NCBI RefSeq assembly: GCF_036099295.1
Contig: NZ_CP107976.1
Location: 1,116,001 to 1,180,000 of the forward strand
Origin: Streptomyces sp. NBC_00358
Lineage (GTDB): Bacteria; Actinomycetota; Actinomycetes; Streptomycetales; Streptomycetaceae
Direction of reading: 5' to 3'
Length of the DNA stretch: 64,000 nt
Shown here: in pieces, positions 24,313 to 32,477 of the stretch
Layout of the letters: every line of letters begins with the position of its first letter
Position numbering within the stretch: position 1 is the first letter of the stretch
Translations under genes and position numbers: made by a program
Notes under the pieces: generated by a model
What the model saw: only the letters and a program-made list of their open reading frames with translations
What the model was told of the DNA's origin: nothing
The model's database searches: none

Positions 24313-24770
24313 GGGCCGACTCCCAGCGGACGAGGACGGGTCCCGCGTGCGGACGGGACGGCGGCGCGAACGGCACGCGGCCACGGGATGCGGGTCCGCC
24401 TCGGGGACCGCGGCGCAAGGACCGCCGCGGGAGACGTCCCGGTCCTGACGGACGACATGGCAAGACACGCGGAACGCGGAGGGGAACGATTCCTCACCCG
24501 CGGACCACCGCGGCGCCGGTCACGGGCTCCCGGTGCGTGGTGTCGCGGGTCACTGCCTCGCCTCGGACAACGGCCTCCGACGGCCGGCCCGGACATCCGC
24601 CCCGGACGACGGCCCGGACAACCGGCCGGGTCGCGTGGCCTCGAAGTCGTACCGTTCCAGCATAGGAGCGCCGGTGGTCCGCGTCCTGTCGGACCGTTCG
24701 CTCCCGTAGGGCGACCCGCCGTGGACGCGGACGGGCAGCCACGTACGCAAGATGCGCAGGGTACGCGGCC
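24313..24770. other. Gene-free stretch
   Basis: About 460 bp between the rpmJ paralogue terminator and the serine hydrolase start, with no plausible gene. It contains many GGCCCGGAC-like blocks (around 24580-24640) but no clear regular repeat. Any promoter for the hydrolase is not evident by eye. Confidence 0.35.
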
Positions 24771-24803
24771 GGTCCGGCGGACGCGCTGTGCGTCCGCCGG
24801 ACC
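24771..24803 (-). terminator. Terminator of the ribosomal protein cluster
   Basis: A perfect 14-bp stem (GGTCCGGCGGACGC and its complement) with a five-base loop GCTGT. It lies 22 bp beyond the stop of the L36 gene on the minus strand. It is a strong GC stem typical of Streptomyces terminators. Confidence 0.75.
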
Positions 24804-24825
24804 GGGTCCTTCATCTGATGCGCCC

Positions 24826-24948
24826 TCAGCCCTGGCGGGCCTTGAGACGCGGGTTCTTCTTGTTCACGACGAAGACGACACCGCGCCTACGGACCACCTG
24901 GGCCCCGGGCTTGGACTTCAACGAACGCAGTGAGTTGCGTACCTTCAC
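24826..24948 (-). CDS. rpmJ: 50S ribosomal protein L36, zinc-independent paralogue
   Basis: A 40-residue basic protein beginning [19 protein letters not shown] and ending [12 protein letters not shown]. The four zinc ligands (C-x2-C, C, H) of standard L36 are absent, so this is the C-minus form (YkgO type). GTG 24948 follows the ribosome site GAGGAGAA. In actinobacteria such forms replace zinc-bound ones under zinc starvation, releasing zinc. It is the last gene in a cluster with L31B and L33 paralogues on the same strand. Confidence 0.9.
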   Translation of the reverse strand: MKVRNSLRSLKSKPGAQVVRRRGVVFVVNKKNPRLKARQG

Positions 24949-25086
24949 GACTCTGTTCTCCTCTCGCCGAACCGTCGAACCGTCGAACCGCCCAGTGCTC
25001 GAACCGCCGAGCCGACACGCCTGCCAATTCGTCGGCTTGCCGACTTGTCGGCCCGCTGGACCGTCTAGCCCGGCGCGCTCCGGCGG

Positions 25087-25344
25087 TCAGTGCCGGTTCG
25101 AATCCGACCGTCCGTAGCGGCGCTCGAAGCGCTCCACCCGGCCGGCGGTGTCCAGGACCCGTGAGGTCCCGGTGTAGAAGGGGTGGCTCGCCGACGAGAT
25201 CTCGACGTCGACGAGGGGACGGGCGACGCCCTCCCACTCGATCGTCCTGGCCGAGTGCGCGGTGGACCGCGTCAGAAATGCGACGCCCGCGGCACGGTCC
25301 CGGAAGACGACCGGACGCGATTCGGGATGGATGTCGGGCCTCAT
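25087..25344 (-). CDS. rpmE2: 50S ribosomal protein L31, type B (zinc-independent)
   Basis: An 85-residue protein with the type B signature: [20 protein letters not shown], then [45 protein letters not shown]. There is no C-x2-C motif, so it lacks the structural zinc of type A L31. It is the usual zinc-starvation replacement, controlled by Zur in studied Streptomyces. No clear Zur box was seen upstream. ATG 25344 is preceded by GAGAGGGG. It lies between the L33 and L36 paralogues. Confidence 0.92.
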   Translation of the reverse strand: MRPDIHPESRPVVFRDRAAGVAFLTRSTAHSARTIEWEGVARPLVDVEISSASHPFYTGTSRVLDTAGRVERFERRYGRSDSNRH

Positions 25345-25377
25345 GTGGTTCCCCTCTCGATTGCGGCGGGTGCGCCT

Positions 25378-25472
25378 GCCTCGCTTACGGCACGCGCACG
25401 GCCTCCGTGACGGCGGGTACGGCTGCCTCGATCACGGCAGCCACGGCCGCCTCCGTCACGGCATGTACGTCG
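25378..25472. repeat. 24-bp imperfect tandem repeat, four units
   Basis: Units at 25378, 25401, 25425 and 25449 follow the pattern GCCTC-NNT-ACGGC-NNNNACGGCT. It lies in the 171-bp gap between the L33 and L31B genes. A frame through it would give an eight-residue repeat, but there is no start or ribosome site. It may be a regulatory or merely slipped sequence. Confidence 0.5.
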
Positions 25473-25515
25473 TCGAACACACCGGGTACGCCCGTCGGGC
25501 GCGTCCGGCGTCGGG

Positions 25516-25680
25516 TCAGCGCTCCTCGCGGAACGCGACGTGCTTCCCGGCCAGCGGGTCGTACTTCCGCAGGACGAGCCGGTCGGGGTCGTTCCCGCGG
25601 TTCTTGCGCGTCACATACGTGGCGCCGGTCCCGGCCGTCGACTTCAGCGTGACGACGGGGCGCGCGCTGCTGCGTGCCAT
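25516..25680 (-). CDS. rpmG: 50S ribosomal protein L33, zinc-independent paralogue
   Basis: A 54-residue basic protein: [54 protein letters not shown]. The family fold is clear (YVTRKNR, LRKYDP). The C-x2-C pairs of zinc-bound L33 are lacking, so it belongs with the neighbouring L31B and L36 replacement set. ATG 25680 is preceded by GAGGACCTC-like sequence (GGAGGACCTC). It is the first gene of the set on the minus strand, followed by a repeat-bearing spacer. Confidence 0.9.
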   Translation of the reverse strand: MARSSARPVVTLKSTAGTGATYVTRKNRGNDPDRLVLRKYDPLAGKHVAFREER

Positions 25681-25732
25681 GAGGTCCTCCTTCACCCACC
25701 ACGCACGAGCCTTGACTCGCGCATGCCAATCA

Positions 25733-25749
25733 GTTACGTGAGCTGTAAC
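25733..25749. promoter_or_regulatory. Inverted repeat upstream of the L33 gene
   Basis: GTTAC and GTAAC are inverted arms separated by seven bases, 53 bp before the L33 start. It does not match the Zur-box consensus known from S. coelicolor (TGAAAATGATTTTCA). Role uncertain. Confidence 0.25.
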
Positions 25750-26163
25750 AGCGCAGCCCGCGTCCGCATTCCCCGGCCCCGGACCACCGGGCAGGCGACA
25801 CGCCGTCGGCGCCCGCCGTACACGGCCCGCGACACGCCGTACACGGCAGGCGACAGAACCGCGCCGGATGCGTCCCGGGCGCCGGAGTCGGCCTGTATTC
25901 CGCCGACGGAGCAAGGCTCGCCCGTGCCGTAGGAATGGAGCGTTCCCGTTCCGTAGGTCCGGCGGCCCTGTGCGGCACTCTCCGTCCGTCCCGGGGCCGA
26001 GTCGGCGCGGCCCGGGTCCGGCAGCCTACGGACGGTTCCCCCGGAGACCATCCCCTGCCGCTCACCCGAGCCGCTCACCCCTAGCCGCGCACACCGATAC
26101 GTACGTCACCGATGCGTACGTCACCGATGCACAGGCTTCACCCAGGGCCGGTCACGAGACCGG
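25750..26163. other. Gene-free stretch with short direct repeats
   Basis: About 410 bp without a gene. CGCCGTACACGGC occurs twice (about 25818-25845), and CACCGATRCGTACGT occurs in tandem at 26092-26106 and 26107-26121 with a partial third copy. It separates the ribosomal protein set from the convergently spaced DUF4232 gene end. Confidence 0.4.
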
Positions 26164-26892
26164 TCAGGCAGGCTTGGCCGCGGTGACCGCGGTGACCGTC
26201 GCCTTGTTGTCGCACTCGGCCAACACCCCGTCTTCAAGGGCGAGTTGGTGCGCCCCGCCGGAGGGGAGGGCCACCACCAGAGTCGGGTAGGTGACGGGAT
26301 CGGCCCCGGACACGCAGTAGCCGTCGCCCTCACCCTGGACCTGTACGAACGTCACCTTCACCCAGGCCTTCCCGCCGGGCGCGACCAGCACCTGGGGCGA
26401 GGAGCCCGTCGGCGTCACGGCCAGCGGGTGGTTCTTCTCGGGGGAACCGTTGGCGGCTCCCGCCACCGTCGGATACCCCCGCATGGCACACGACGTGCCC
26501 GACATGTTGGTGAACTCGACGATCACCGCGCCGGTTCCGGTGCCCTGTGGCCTGACAGCCGCCTGGTACATGAACGCCTTCAGGGACTCCGCGGCGCAGG
26601 CCTTCGTCTTCGTCGTGGGGGTCGAGGTGGCGGACGCCGAACCCGGCGCCTTGGGAGTGGAGCCGCCCACGGGGCCGGCCGACGATCCCGTCCCGCCGGA
26701 CGAGGCCGCCGGACTCGGGGAGTTCGAGGACGAGGACGTCGAACCGGCCCGCTTGCCCGACGGCGAGGCACCGGCGCCCGCGCCGTCGTCGCCCGGTTGG
26801 CACGCGGTCATCACAAGTGTGGCCGCCGACAGGGTCGCCATCGCCAGAGCAGCCCTGCGGACGCCCGGCCTGTACCGCATCCCGTTGTGCAT
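26164..26892 (-). CDS. DUF4232 domain lipoprotein
   Basis: A 242-residue exported lipoprotein. The signal peptide ends in a lipobox (LVMTACQPG). A long serine/threonine/proline/glycine-rich linker (about 33-95) is followed by the DUF4232 beta-sandwich (EFTNMSGTSCAMRGYPTVAG, VAPGGKAWVKVTF, YPTLVVALPSG). Three or four cysteines suggest two disulfides. The family is widespread in Streptomyces and of unknown role at the cell surface. It stands alone, downstream of a small hypothetical gene on the same strand. Confidence 0.88.
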   Translation of the reverse strand: MHNGMRYRPGVRRAALAMATLSAATLVMTACQPGDDGAGAGASPSGKRAGSTSSSSNSPSPAASSGGTGSSAGPVGGSTPKAPGSASATSTPTTKTKACAAESLKAFMYQAAVRPQGTGTGAVIVEFTNMSGTSCAMRGYPTVAGAANGSPEKNHPLAVTPTGSSPQVLVAPGGKAWVKVTFVQVQGEGDGYCVSGADPVTYPTLVVALPSGGAHQLALEDGVLAECDNKATVTAVTAAKPA

Positions 26893-27021
26893 GAAGTCCC
26901 CCGATTGCCATGTTCAGGCGCCGGTCGCTCACCGGCACTCGTCGCTACAGACCGCGCCACGGCCGCCCGTGGTTCACGTACGCACAGGGCTGTGACACGA
27001 CGGTGACGGGGAGGACACCGG

Positions 27022-27561
27022 TCACTCCGCGCCGAGGACCAGCGACAGGCGCTGGGCGGTGCTCGACGTGGAGGTGAACTCCCGGCAGTCGACCACGACC
27101 CGCAGAGCCCGGGCGGCGGCCCGGACGAGGTCGAGCCGGGCCGTCCGGCCCGCGCCGGCGACGAGACGGGCCTCCACCCACGTCGTGGTCGCACCGACGT
27201 CGGTGCGTACCGTCCGCCGCCCGGTCAGCACGCGTGTCGTGGCGTCGCCGGACGTGCTGTGCAGGACGGGGACCTCGGCCCGGTCGGCCGTCAGGGTGCC
27301 GTCGTCCTGGAGCGTCCAGCGGGCGCCGCGCAGCCGGTCGCCCACGTCCTGCGCCTGGGCGCGGGTTCCCGAGAGTGCGTCGGCGGAGGTGACGTCGAGG
27401 GTGCGGAAGGTGCGTCGTCCCCGCGGCCGGTCGGGCGTGTCGTCCCCGGACGGCGACGGCTTTCCGGGCGTGAAGGTCGGCAGGACCGCCGCGAGCAGCC
27501 GGCCCCGGCCGATTGTGGGCGTCGATGCGTCATGGCAGCCATGACACTCCCCTCCCCACAC
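27022..27561 (-). CDS. Hypothetical protein
   Basis: A frame of 179 codons with reasonable content in its latter two thirds (TFRTLDVTSADALSGTRAQAQDVGDRLRGARWTLQDD to the end), but an odd start (MWGGECHGCHDASTPT). The true start may lie further in. The C-terminal half looks like a small beta-rich domain (VLTGRRTVRTDVGATTTWVEARLV). I do not recognise the family. It lies upstream of the DUF4232 gene on the same strand and divergent from the two-component system. It could be a secreted or fragmentary protein; treat with caution. Confidence 0.45.
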   Translation of the reverse strand: MWGGECHGCHDASTPTIGRGRLLAAVLPTFTPGKPSPSGDDTPDRPRGRRTFRTLDVTSADALSGTRAQAQDVGDRLRGARWTLQDDGTLTADRAEVPVLHSTSGDATTRVLTGRRTVRTDVGATTTWVEARLVAGAGRTARLDLVRAAARALRVVVDCREFTSTSSTAQRLSLVLGAE

Positions 27562-27768
27562 CGGGCCGCTCCCCCACGAGCACCCAGGACATGCGGGACA
27601 TTACGCTGTCCGGGCACACCCTTACCGGCCAGAAAATCCTTCGTTACCTTTTCGTGCCTGCGCCCGGCGCCGGACAGGTGGACCGCGCGAGTCCACCGGC
27701 GCGTCGGCTGGTGCACCATGGGCGACGAATCGGGCCGGTGCGGCCGGCCCGATCCTCGGAGCTGGGGT

Positions 27769-28479
27769 GTGGTGATGGGCGGAGACCGGGGCCGGGTCCT
27801 CGTCGTCGACGACGACGCGGCGATACGACGGTCACTCGAACGGGGGCTGCGGCTGGGCGGATTCGCGGTGGATCTCGCCGACGGCGGCCGGCCCGCGCTG
27901 GCCATGGTCCGGCGGACGCCGCCGGACGCGATCGTGCTGGACATCTCCATGCCGGACCTCAGCGGCATCGACGTCTGCCGGACGCTGCGCGAGGAGGACA
28001 ACGACGTACCCGTCCTGATGCTCTCGGCGCTCGACGAGACCCATGACCGGATCGCGGGCCTGCAGGCCGGGGGCGACGACTACCTGGTGAAACCGTTCGC
28101 GCTGCAGGAGTTGGTGCTCCGGCTCCAGGCACTGCTGCGGCGCCGGCCGCCGAGGGACACCGACACCGTACGGGTGGGTGGGCTGTCGCTGGATCCCGAG
28201 ACCCGCCTGGTCAGCCTCGACGGACGGCAACTGGAGCTGACGCGGCGGGAGTTCGAGCTGCTCCATGTGCTGGCGCGCAACGCGGGCATCGTGCTCGGCC
28301 GCGATCAGCTCCTCGACCGGGTCTGGGGATACGACTTCGATGTGCGCACCGACGCGGTGGACACGTTCGTGAGCTATCTGCGGCGCAAGCTGGAGGCACC
28401 GGGGCGGGCCCGGATCATCCACACCGTACGGGGCGTGGGGTTCGTGCTGCGTGACGACGGGCCGGAGGCCGCGCGATGA
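27769..28479 (+). CDS. Two-component response regulator, OmpR family
   Basis: About 235 residues. The receiver has the acidic pocket VVDDD, the phosphoacceptor in AIVLDISMPDLSG and the lysine in DDYLVKPFALQELV. The C-terminal winged helix follows from about residue 140 (LTRREFELLHVLARNAG, YDFDVRTDAVDTFVSYLRRKL, IIHTVRGVGFVLR). GTG 27769 has GGAG seven bases upstream; ATG 27775 is an alternative. Its stop overlaps the ATG of the kinase (ATGA). The following exported proteins may be targets. Confidence 0.93.
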   Translation: MVMGGDRGRVLVVDDDAAIRRSLERGLRLGGFAVDLADGGRPALAMVRRTPPDAIVLDISMPDLSGIDVCRTLREEDNDVPVLMLSALDETHDRIAGLQAGGDDYLVKPFALQELVLRLQALLRRRPPRDTDTVRVGGLSLDPETRLVSLDGRQLELTRREFELLHVLARNAGIVLGRDQLLDRVWGYDFDVRTDAVDTFVSYLRRKLEAPGRARIIHTVRGVGFVLRDDGPEAAR

Positions 28480-29966
28480 GGCTGTCCACCCGCATCGCCC
28501 TCGCCGTCGGGGCGACCGTGCCCGTGCTGGTGCTGGCCACGGGCTGGTTGCTGCTGCGGCTGGTCGCGACGGATCTGCACCACCAGCAGGACGCGCACCT
28601 GCGGGAGAGCGCGGCGGCGGTGGCGAAGGACGCCCGCGGGCTGCTGCGGGCGAGTGCCGCCGACCGGTCGGCGGCAGTGGAACAGGCGCGTGAGCGGCGG
28701 CTGTTCACTTCCGCCCTGGATGTCGGCGTCCGGCTGGTCGGCCCCGGGGAGACCTTCACGGGAGGCCCGCAGCCCGAGCAGGGAGTGCCGCTTCCGGTGA
28801 GTGCGCCGGTGCCGGTAACCCTGCGGGCCGGCGGGGACTCCTGGCGGGTGCTGTCGACGCGGGTGTCCGGTGCGCGGCCCGGAGTACGCGGCACGCTCTG
28901 GCTGTTCGCGCCCGACACCGCCGCGGACACCCAACTGCGGCTGGTGCGCAGGCGCGTGGTGACGGTGGCGCTGCTCGCCGCGCCGTTGTCGGGGCTGCTG
29001 GCCGGAGCGGTGGCCGGGCGGGCGAGCCGCCCGTTGCGGCGGCTGCGGGACAGCGCGAGCGGTCTGGATCCGCGGACCAGCACCGCCCGCCTCGATCACG
29101 CGCCGGCGCGGATCACCGAGGTCGACGATCTGGCGCACACGCTCCAGACGGTCCTGAGCCGCTACGACGAACAGGCCGGCAGGACCGAGGAGGCGCTGGC
29201 CACCGCCCGTTCCTTCGCCTCGGCCGCCGCGCACGAACTGCGCACTCCGCTGATGAGCATGCAGACCAATCTGGAGATCCTGACCGAGCATCCGGGCCTT
29301 CCGGGCCCCGACCGCGAGGAGGTGCTCGACGACCTGCGCCGCGAACACGCCCGGCTGCTGGGGCTGTTGGTCATGCTGCGCGAGCTCGGTCGCGGTGACC
29401 TCGTCGAGGCCGACGCCTTCGGTCCGGTGGACCTCGCGGACGTCGTCGAGGCGAGTGTCCGGGAGCAGCGGCGGCGCCATCCGCTCGCGCACATCACCGG
29501 CGACTGTCCGCCGGGGCTGCGGGTGTACGGCTGGGAGCCCGGCCTGCGTACGGTCCTGGACAATCTCCTCATCAACGCGCTGGTGCACGGCGGCGGTTCG
29601 GACGGCCGACCCGCGCGGGTCGGCGTCACGCTGGGCGTGAGCGGCGACCACGCCGTCCTGTTCGTCGACGACGAGGGGCCCGGGATCGCGCCCGAACGGC
29701 GCGGCGAGGTCTTCGAACGCTTCGAGCGCCGGCCGGACAGTCCGGGTTCGGGCCTGGGACTCACCCTGGTCGCCCAGCAGATCGGCCTGCACCGGGGCCG
29801 TGTCCGTGTCCTCGGAGCGCCGGGCGGAGCCGGGGCCCGGATCGAGGTCGTGCTCCCGCTGCTCGGCGGCGGCGCCGGGACGGAGGCGGCGCTCCCCGCG
29901 CAGCGCAACTGGGTGATCGACACCGCCGGCGGGCGGCCACAAGAATTCCACAAAGAGGACTCCTAG
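28476..29966 (+). CDS. Sensor histidine kinase
   Basis: A 496-residue membrane kinase. A helix at about 8-28, an extracytoplasmic domain of about 125 residues, a second helix (about 162-182), then HAMP, dimerisation and ATPase domains. The phospho-histidine is in AAAHELRTPLMS, the N box in LDNLLINALVHGG, G1 in DDEGPGIAPE and G2 in GSGLGLTLVAQQI. It is coupled to the response regulator by a four-base overlap. The signal is unknown, but a small exported sensory domain and the following exported proteins suggest an envelope stimulus. Confidence 0.93.
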   Translation: MRLSTRIALAVGATVPVLVLATGWLLLRLVATDLHHQQDAHLRESAAAVAKDARGLLRASAADRSAAVEQARERRLFTSALDVGVRLVGPGETFTGGPQPEQGVPLPVSAPVPVTLRAGGDSWRVLSTRVSGARPGVRGTLWLFAPDTAADTQLRLVRRRVVTVALLAAPLSGLLAGAVAGRASRPLRRLRDSASGLDPRTSTARLDHAPARITEVDDLAHTLQTVLSRYDEQAGRTEEALATARSFASAAAHELRTPLMSMQTNLEILTEHPGLPGPDREEVLDDLRREHARLLGLLVMLRELGRGDLVEADAFGPVDLADVVEASVREQRRRHPLAHITGDCPPGLRVYGWEPGLRTVLDNLLINALVHGGGSDGRPARVGVTLGVSGDHAVLFVDDEGPGIAPERRGEVFERFERRPDSPGSGLGLTLVAQQIGLHRGRVRVLGAPGGAGARIEVVLPLLGGGAGTEAALPAQRNWVIDTAGGRPQEFHKEDS

Positions 29967-30013
29967 CGTGCCGGACATGCGGGCAACCGCCCCCGAACGA
30001 AGAGGAGTCGAGC

Positions 30014-30445
30014 ATGTCGAGTACGTCGAGGCCGTGGATGCCGGCGGCATCGCGGACCAGGAGGACCGTCGTCTCGCTGATGGCGGTCGGCGCGCTGCTC
30101 GGCGCGGCGGGCGCCGCGTCGGCCGACGGCACGGGGAAGCAGCCGTCGGGGGCGCCGACGGGTGACGGCGCGAAGGCGCTCTGCAAACGCGCGCCGAAGA
30201 TCGACCAGCGGATCGACCGCATCCTCGAACGGCTGAACGGGGACGCCTCGCAGCGCGGTTCCATCGCCCGGCTGGAGGAGCGGGTGTCCCATGCCAAGTC
30301 CGCCGGGCACACCGCGGTCGAGACCTATCTCAACGACCGGCTCACCTTCCGACGCTCGCTCGTCCCGACCCTCCAAGGCCGCCAGAAGGATCTGGCGGAC
30401 GTCGAGAAGTGGTGCGAGAGCAACGGCGAGGGAGCCGACTCCTGA
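30014..30445 (+). CDS. Small exported helical protein, unknown function
   Basis: A 143-residue protein. Residues 1-37 are a signal peptide (basic start, hydrophobic core VVSLMAVGALLGAAG, AASAD cleavage). The mature part is mostly amphipathic helix (KIDQRIDRILERLNGDASQRGSIARLEERVSHAKSAGHTAVETYLNDRLTFRRSL), with two cysteines in ALCKRAPK and EKWCESN that could form one disulfide. It follows the kinase by 47 bp and overlaps the next gene (TGATG), so all four genes appear linked. I know no family for it. Confidence 0.7.
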   Translation: MSSTSRPWMPAASRTRRTVVSLMAVGALLGAAGAASADGTGKQPSGAPTGDGAKALCKRAPKIDQRIDRILERLNGDASQRGSIARLEERVSHAKSAGHTAVETYLNDRLTFRRSLVPTLQGRQKDLADVEKWCESNGEGADS

Positions 30446-30639
30446 TGCGCGCACGGTACTTGGCCCTGGCTCTCGCCACGACCGCGCTGCTCCTGACCGC
30501 GTGCGGCGGCCCCGCCGACACCGGGAACGCCCCGGCCTCCCCGGCACCGACGTCCACGGACCTCGCCCATGTGCGGAAACTGGTCGACGGCGCGGAGTCG
30601 GCGGCGAGTTCGGCCGAGTCCGACATGGCCCGGGACTAG
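30445..30639 (+). CDS. Small lipoprotein, unknown function
   Basis: A 64-residue protein with a clear lipoprotein signal peptide: MRARYLALALATTALLLTACGG, the cysteine being the lipid site. The mature remainder is short, with a proline/serine/threonine linker and a short helix (STDLAHVRKLVDGAESAASSAESDMARD). Its ATG overlaps the stop of the preceding gene. It may be a partner of the helical exported protein or an envelope sensor for the two-component system. A run of 13-bp repeats begins five bases after its stop. Confidence 0.7.
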   Translation: MRARYLALALATTALLLTACGGPADTGNAPASPAPTSTDLAHVRKLVDGAESAASSAESDMARD

Positions 30640-30643
30640 GACC

Positions 30644-30745
30644 TGTCCGGGGGGCGTGTCCGGGGGGCGTGTCCGGGGGGCGTGTCCGGGGGGCGTGTCC
30701 GGGGGCGTGTCCGGGGGGCGTGTCCGGGGGCGTGTCCGGGGGGCG
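30644..30745. repeat. 13-bp tandem repeat, eight copies
   Basis: TGTCCGGGGGGCG is repeated eight times head to tail; copies 5 and 7 lack one G. It starts five bases after the lipoprotein stop and lies between two converging genes. It has no dyad symmetry to act as a simple stem and no spacers, so it is a minisatellite rather than CRISPR. Confidence 0.9.
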
Positions 30746-30834
30746 TGCCGCCGCCACGCCCCCGACGGAGCACGGGAGTTCACCCGGCCGGGGCCTTCGG
30801 TGCGGCGGCGGCCGGTGACGCGGCCGCGGGGGTC

Positions 30835-31524
30835 CTATCCCATCCGTGGCACGGGTTCCTCGGACATCGGGCGTGCGCCCTGGACGTACGTCAGCCAGGG
30901 GCGGACGTCGCCGGTCCCCCGGATCTCGAAGCCCGCGCCGGCGACGATCCCGTCCAGCAGGTCGGTGCGGTTGTGGGACATGGCGTGCCCCAGGCCGCCG
31001 TGCACCAGATGCCGCCCGAGGGCGCTGTTCGGCGGTCGGAACTCGACGACCAGCAGTCGTCCGCCCGGCCGCAGGACGCGCCACATCTCCTTGAGGGCGG
31101 TGGGCCGGAGTTCCTCCGGCAGGTGGTGCAGCATCAAGCTGGTGACGACGGTGTCGAACGACCCGTCCGGCAGGCCGAGGTCCTCCGCGACCCCTTCCCG
31201 GTAGCCGCACGCGGCGCCCTGTCCGGCCCTGTCCTTGCGCCGGGCGTAGGCGAGCACCGAGGGCGAGGGGTCGACCCCCGTCACCGATCCCTCCGGTCCG
31301 ACGGCGAGCGCCATGCGCCGGGTCAGGTACCCGGTGCCGCACCCCACGTCCAGTACGCGGTCCCCGCGCTGGGCCCCGCTCAGCGCGGCGAGCCGGGTGA
31401 AGGCACGGTTGCGTCGGCCCGCGAAGCAGAACGCGCCGCACAGTTCGTACGTGCGCGGGGCTCCGATCGTCACCCCCGGGGTGTCCGCGTGCGGTTTCCC
31501 CTGCATAAGACGTCCGATGGCCAT
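30835..31524 (-). CDS. Class I SAM-dependent methyltransferase
   Basis: A 229-residue enzyme. Motif I, which binds S-adenosylmethionine, is RVLDVGCGTGYLTRRMA. Motif II is in SVTGVDPSPSVLAYARRK and motif III/IV in DGSFDTVVTSLMLHHLPEE, with WRVLRPGGRLLVVEF following. It resembles UbiE/Coq5-like small-molecule methyltransferases. ATG 31524 is selected since GGAG stands eight bases upstream; GTG 31533 is possible. It is divergent from a TetR regulator, and the shared promoter holds two palindromes, so it is probably under that regulator. Confidence 0.88.
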   Translation of the reverse strand: MAIGRLMQGKPHADTPGVTIGAPRTYELCGAFCFAGRRNRAFTRLAALSGAQRGDRVLDVGCGTGYLTRRMALAVGPEGSVTGVDPSPSVLAYARRKDRAGQGAACGYREGVAEDLGLPDGSFDTVVTSLMLHHLPEELRPTALKEMWRVLRPGGRLLVVEFRPPNSALGRHLVHGGLGHAMSHNRTDLLDGIVAGAGFEIRGTGDVRPWLTYVQGARPMSEEPVPRMG

Positions 31525-31539
31525 GTCAGCCACTCCTTA

Positions 31540-31557
31540 ACTTAGCGACGACTAAGT
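31540..31557. promoter_or_regulatory. Probable TetR operator, copy 1
   Basis: ACTTAGCGACGACTAAGT has perfect 6-bp arms (ACTTAG/CTAAGT). It lies in front of the methyltransferase gene, overlapping its likely promoter. Confidence 0.65.
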
Positions 31558-31567
31558 ACGCCTCTAA

Positions 31568-31583
31568 CTTAGTCCCGACTAAG
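31568..31583. promoter_or_regulatory. Probable TetR operator, copy 2
   Basis: CTTAGTCCCGACTAAG has perfect 7-bp arms (CTTAGTC/GACTAAG). It shares its arms with the copy at 31540 and stands before the TetR gene start at 31605. Confidence 0.65.
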
Positions 31584-31604
31584 AAAACCCGCAAGGGGCC
31601 TACG

Positions 31605-32300
31605 ATGGCCTGTGTGACCGACACCGAGAAGACCTCCGCCCACCAGGGCAAGGCCCGTACCCGCACCCGGATGCCCGCCGCGGAGCGGCGCGCCTCGATC
31701 CTGGCCGCGGCCACCGAGGTCTTCTCCGAGACGGGCTACGAGCGGGGCAAGGTCTCCGACATCGCCCGGCGCGTCGGCGTCACGGAACCCGTGGTCTTCC
31801 AGAACTTCGGCTCCAAGTCGGCCCTCTACCAGGCGGCGCTGGACCATGTGACGACGGCGGTCACCGCGCTCCTGGGCCAGGCCGCCGACACCGGACGCCC
31901 CGTCCCCGAGGTACTGGCCGCGTTCCTGGACCCGGCCCACATGGACCGCTTCCACCAGCGCGGCGCGCACGGCTTCCTCTTCGCCGACGCGGCCGCCCTG
32001 GCCCACGACCCGGCCCTCGGCGAGGCCGCCCGGAACATCCACCAGAACTTCGCGGAAGCCCTCGCCGGCCTGCTGCGCCGCGGCCAGAGCGCCGGTGACA
32101 TCCGCGACGACATCAGCGCGGACACCGCCGCCTGGTGGCTGATCTCGCTCCTCGCCGGGCGCCCCCTCCGCAGCGCGGTGATTCCCGAACGGGCCTCCAT
32201 GGAGGCCCAGTTGACGGACATGACGCTGCAATCACTGCTCCCCCCGGGCGGCCCGCGCACTCCGGGACCCCCGACCGGCCACCAGCCGCCCGGTAGCTGA
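31605..32300 (+). CDS. TetR/AcrR family transcriptional regulator
   Basis: A 231-residue repressor. The helix-turn-helix is near residues 25-70 (RRASILAAATEVFSETGYERGKVSDIARRVGVTEPVVFQNFGSKSALY). The ligand domain follows, and the C-terminal tail is proline/glycine-rich and probably disordered (PPGGPRTPGPPTGHQPPGS). It is divergent from the methyltransferase; two near-identical palindromes sit between them. Autoregulation and control of the methyltransferase are inferred. The ligand is unknown. Confidence 0.9.
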   Translation: MACVTDTEKTSAHQGKARTRTRMPAAERRASILAAATEVFSETGYERGKVSDIARRVGVTEPVVFQNFGSKSALYQAALDHVTTAVTALLGQAADTGRPVPEVLAAFLDPAHMDRFHQRGAHGFLFADAAALAHDPALGEAARNIHQNFAEALAGLLRRGQSAGDIRDDISADTAAWWLISLLAGRPLRSAVIPERASMEAQLTDMTLQSLLPPGGPRTPGPPTGHQPPGS

Positions 32301-32477
32301 CCGAGGCCCCGGCATCCGTCCGCCTCGCCGGATCGCCTGATCGCCGGTGGGACGCGGACGCCGACGCGCCCCGCCATGGGCGAGGTCCTACATTAGTAGA
32401 ATCAGTGCTTTATGGACCGAACGGGACATGATTCGCGACCTGACCTCCTCCGGTGATTCAGCCGTCGAAGTCTTCCC

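Noticed and set aside
24494..24814. Minus-strand frame in the gap between the serine hydrolase and L36 genes
   Set aside because: Crosses the terminator stem and lacks any sensible protein features.
30644..30745. Possible CRISPR array
   Set aside because: Units are directly adjacent with no spacers and no cas genes are near; it is a plain tandem repeat.
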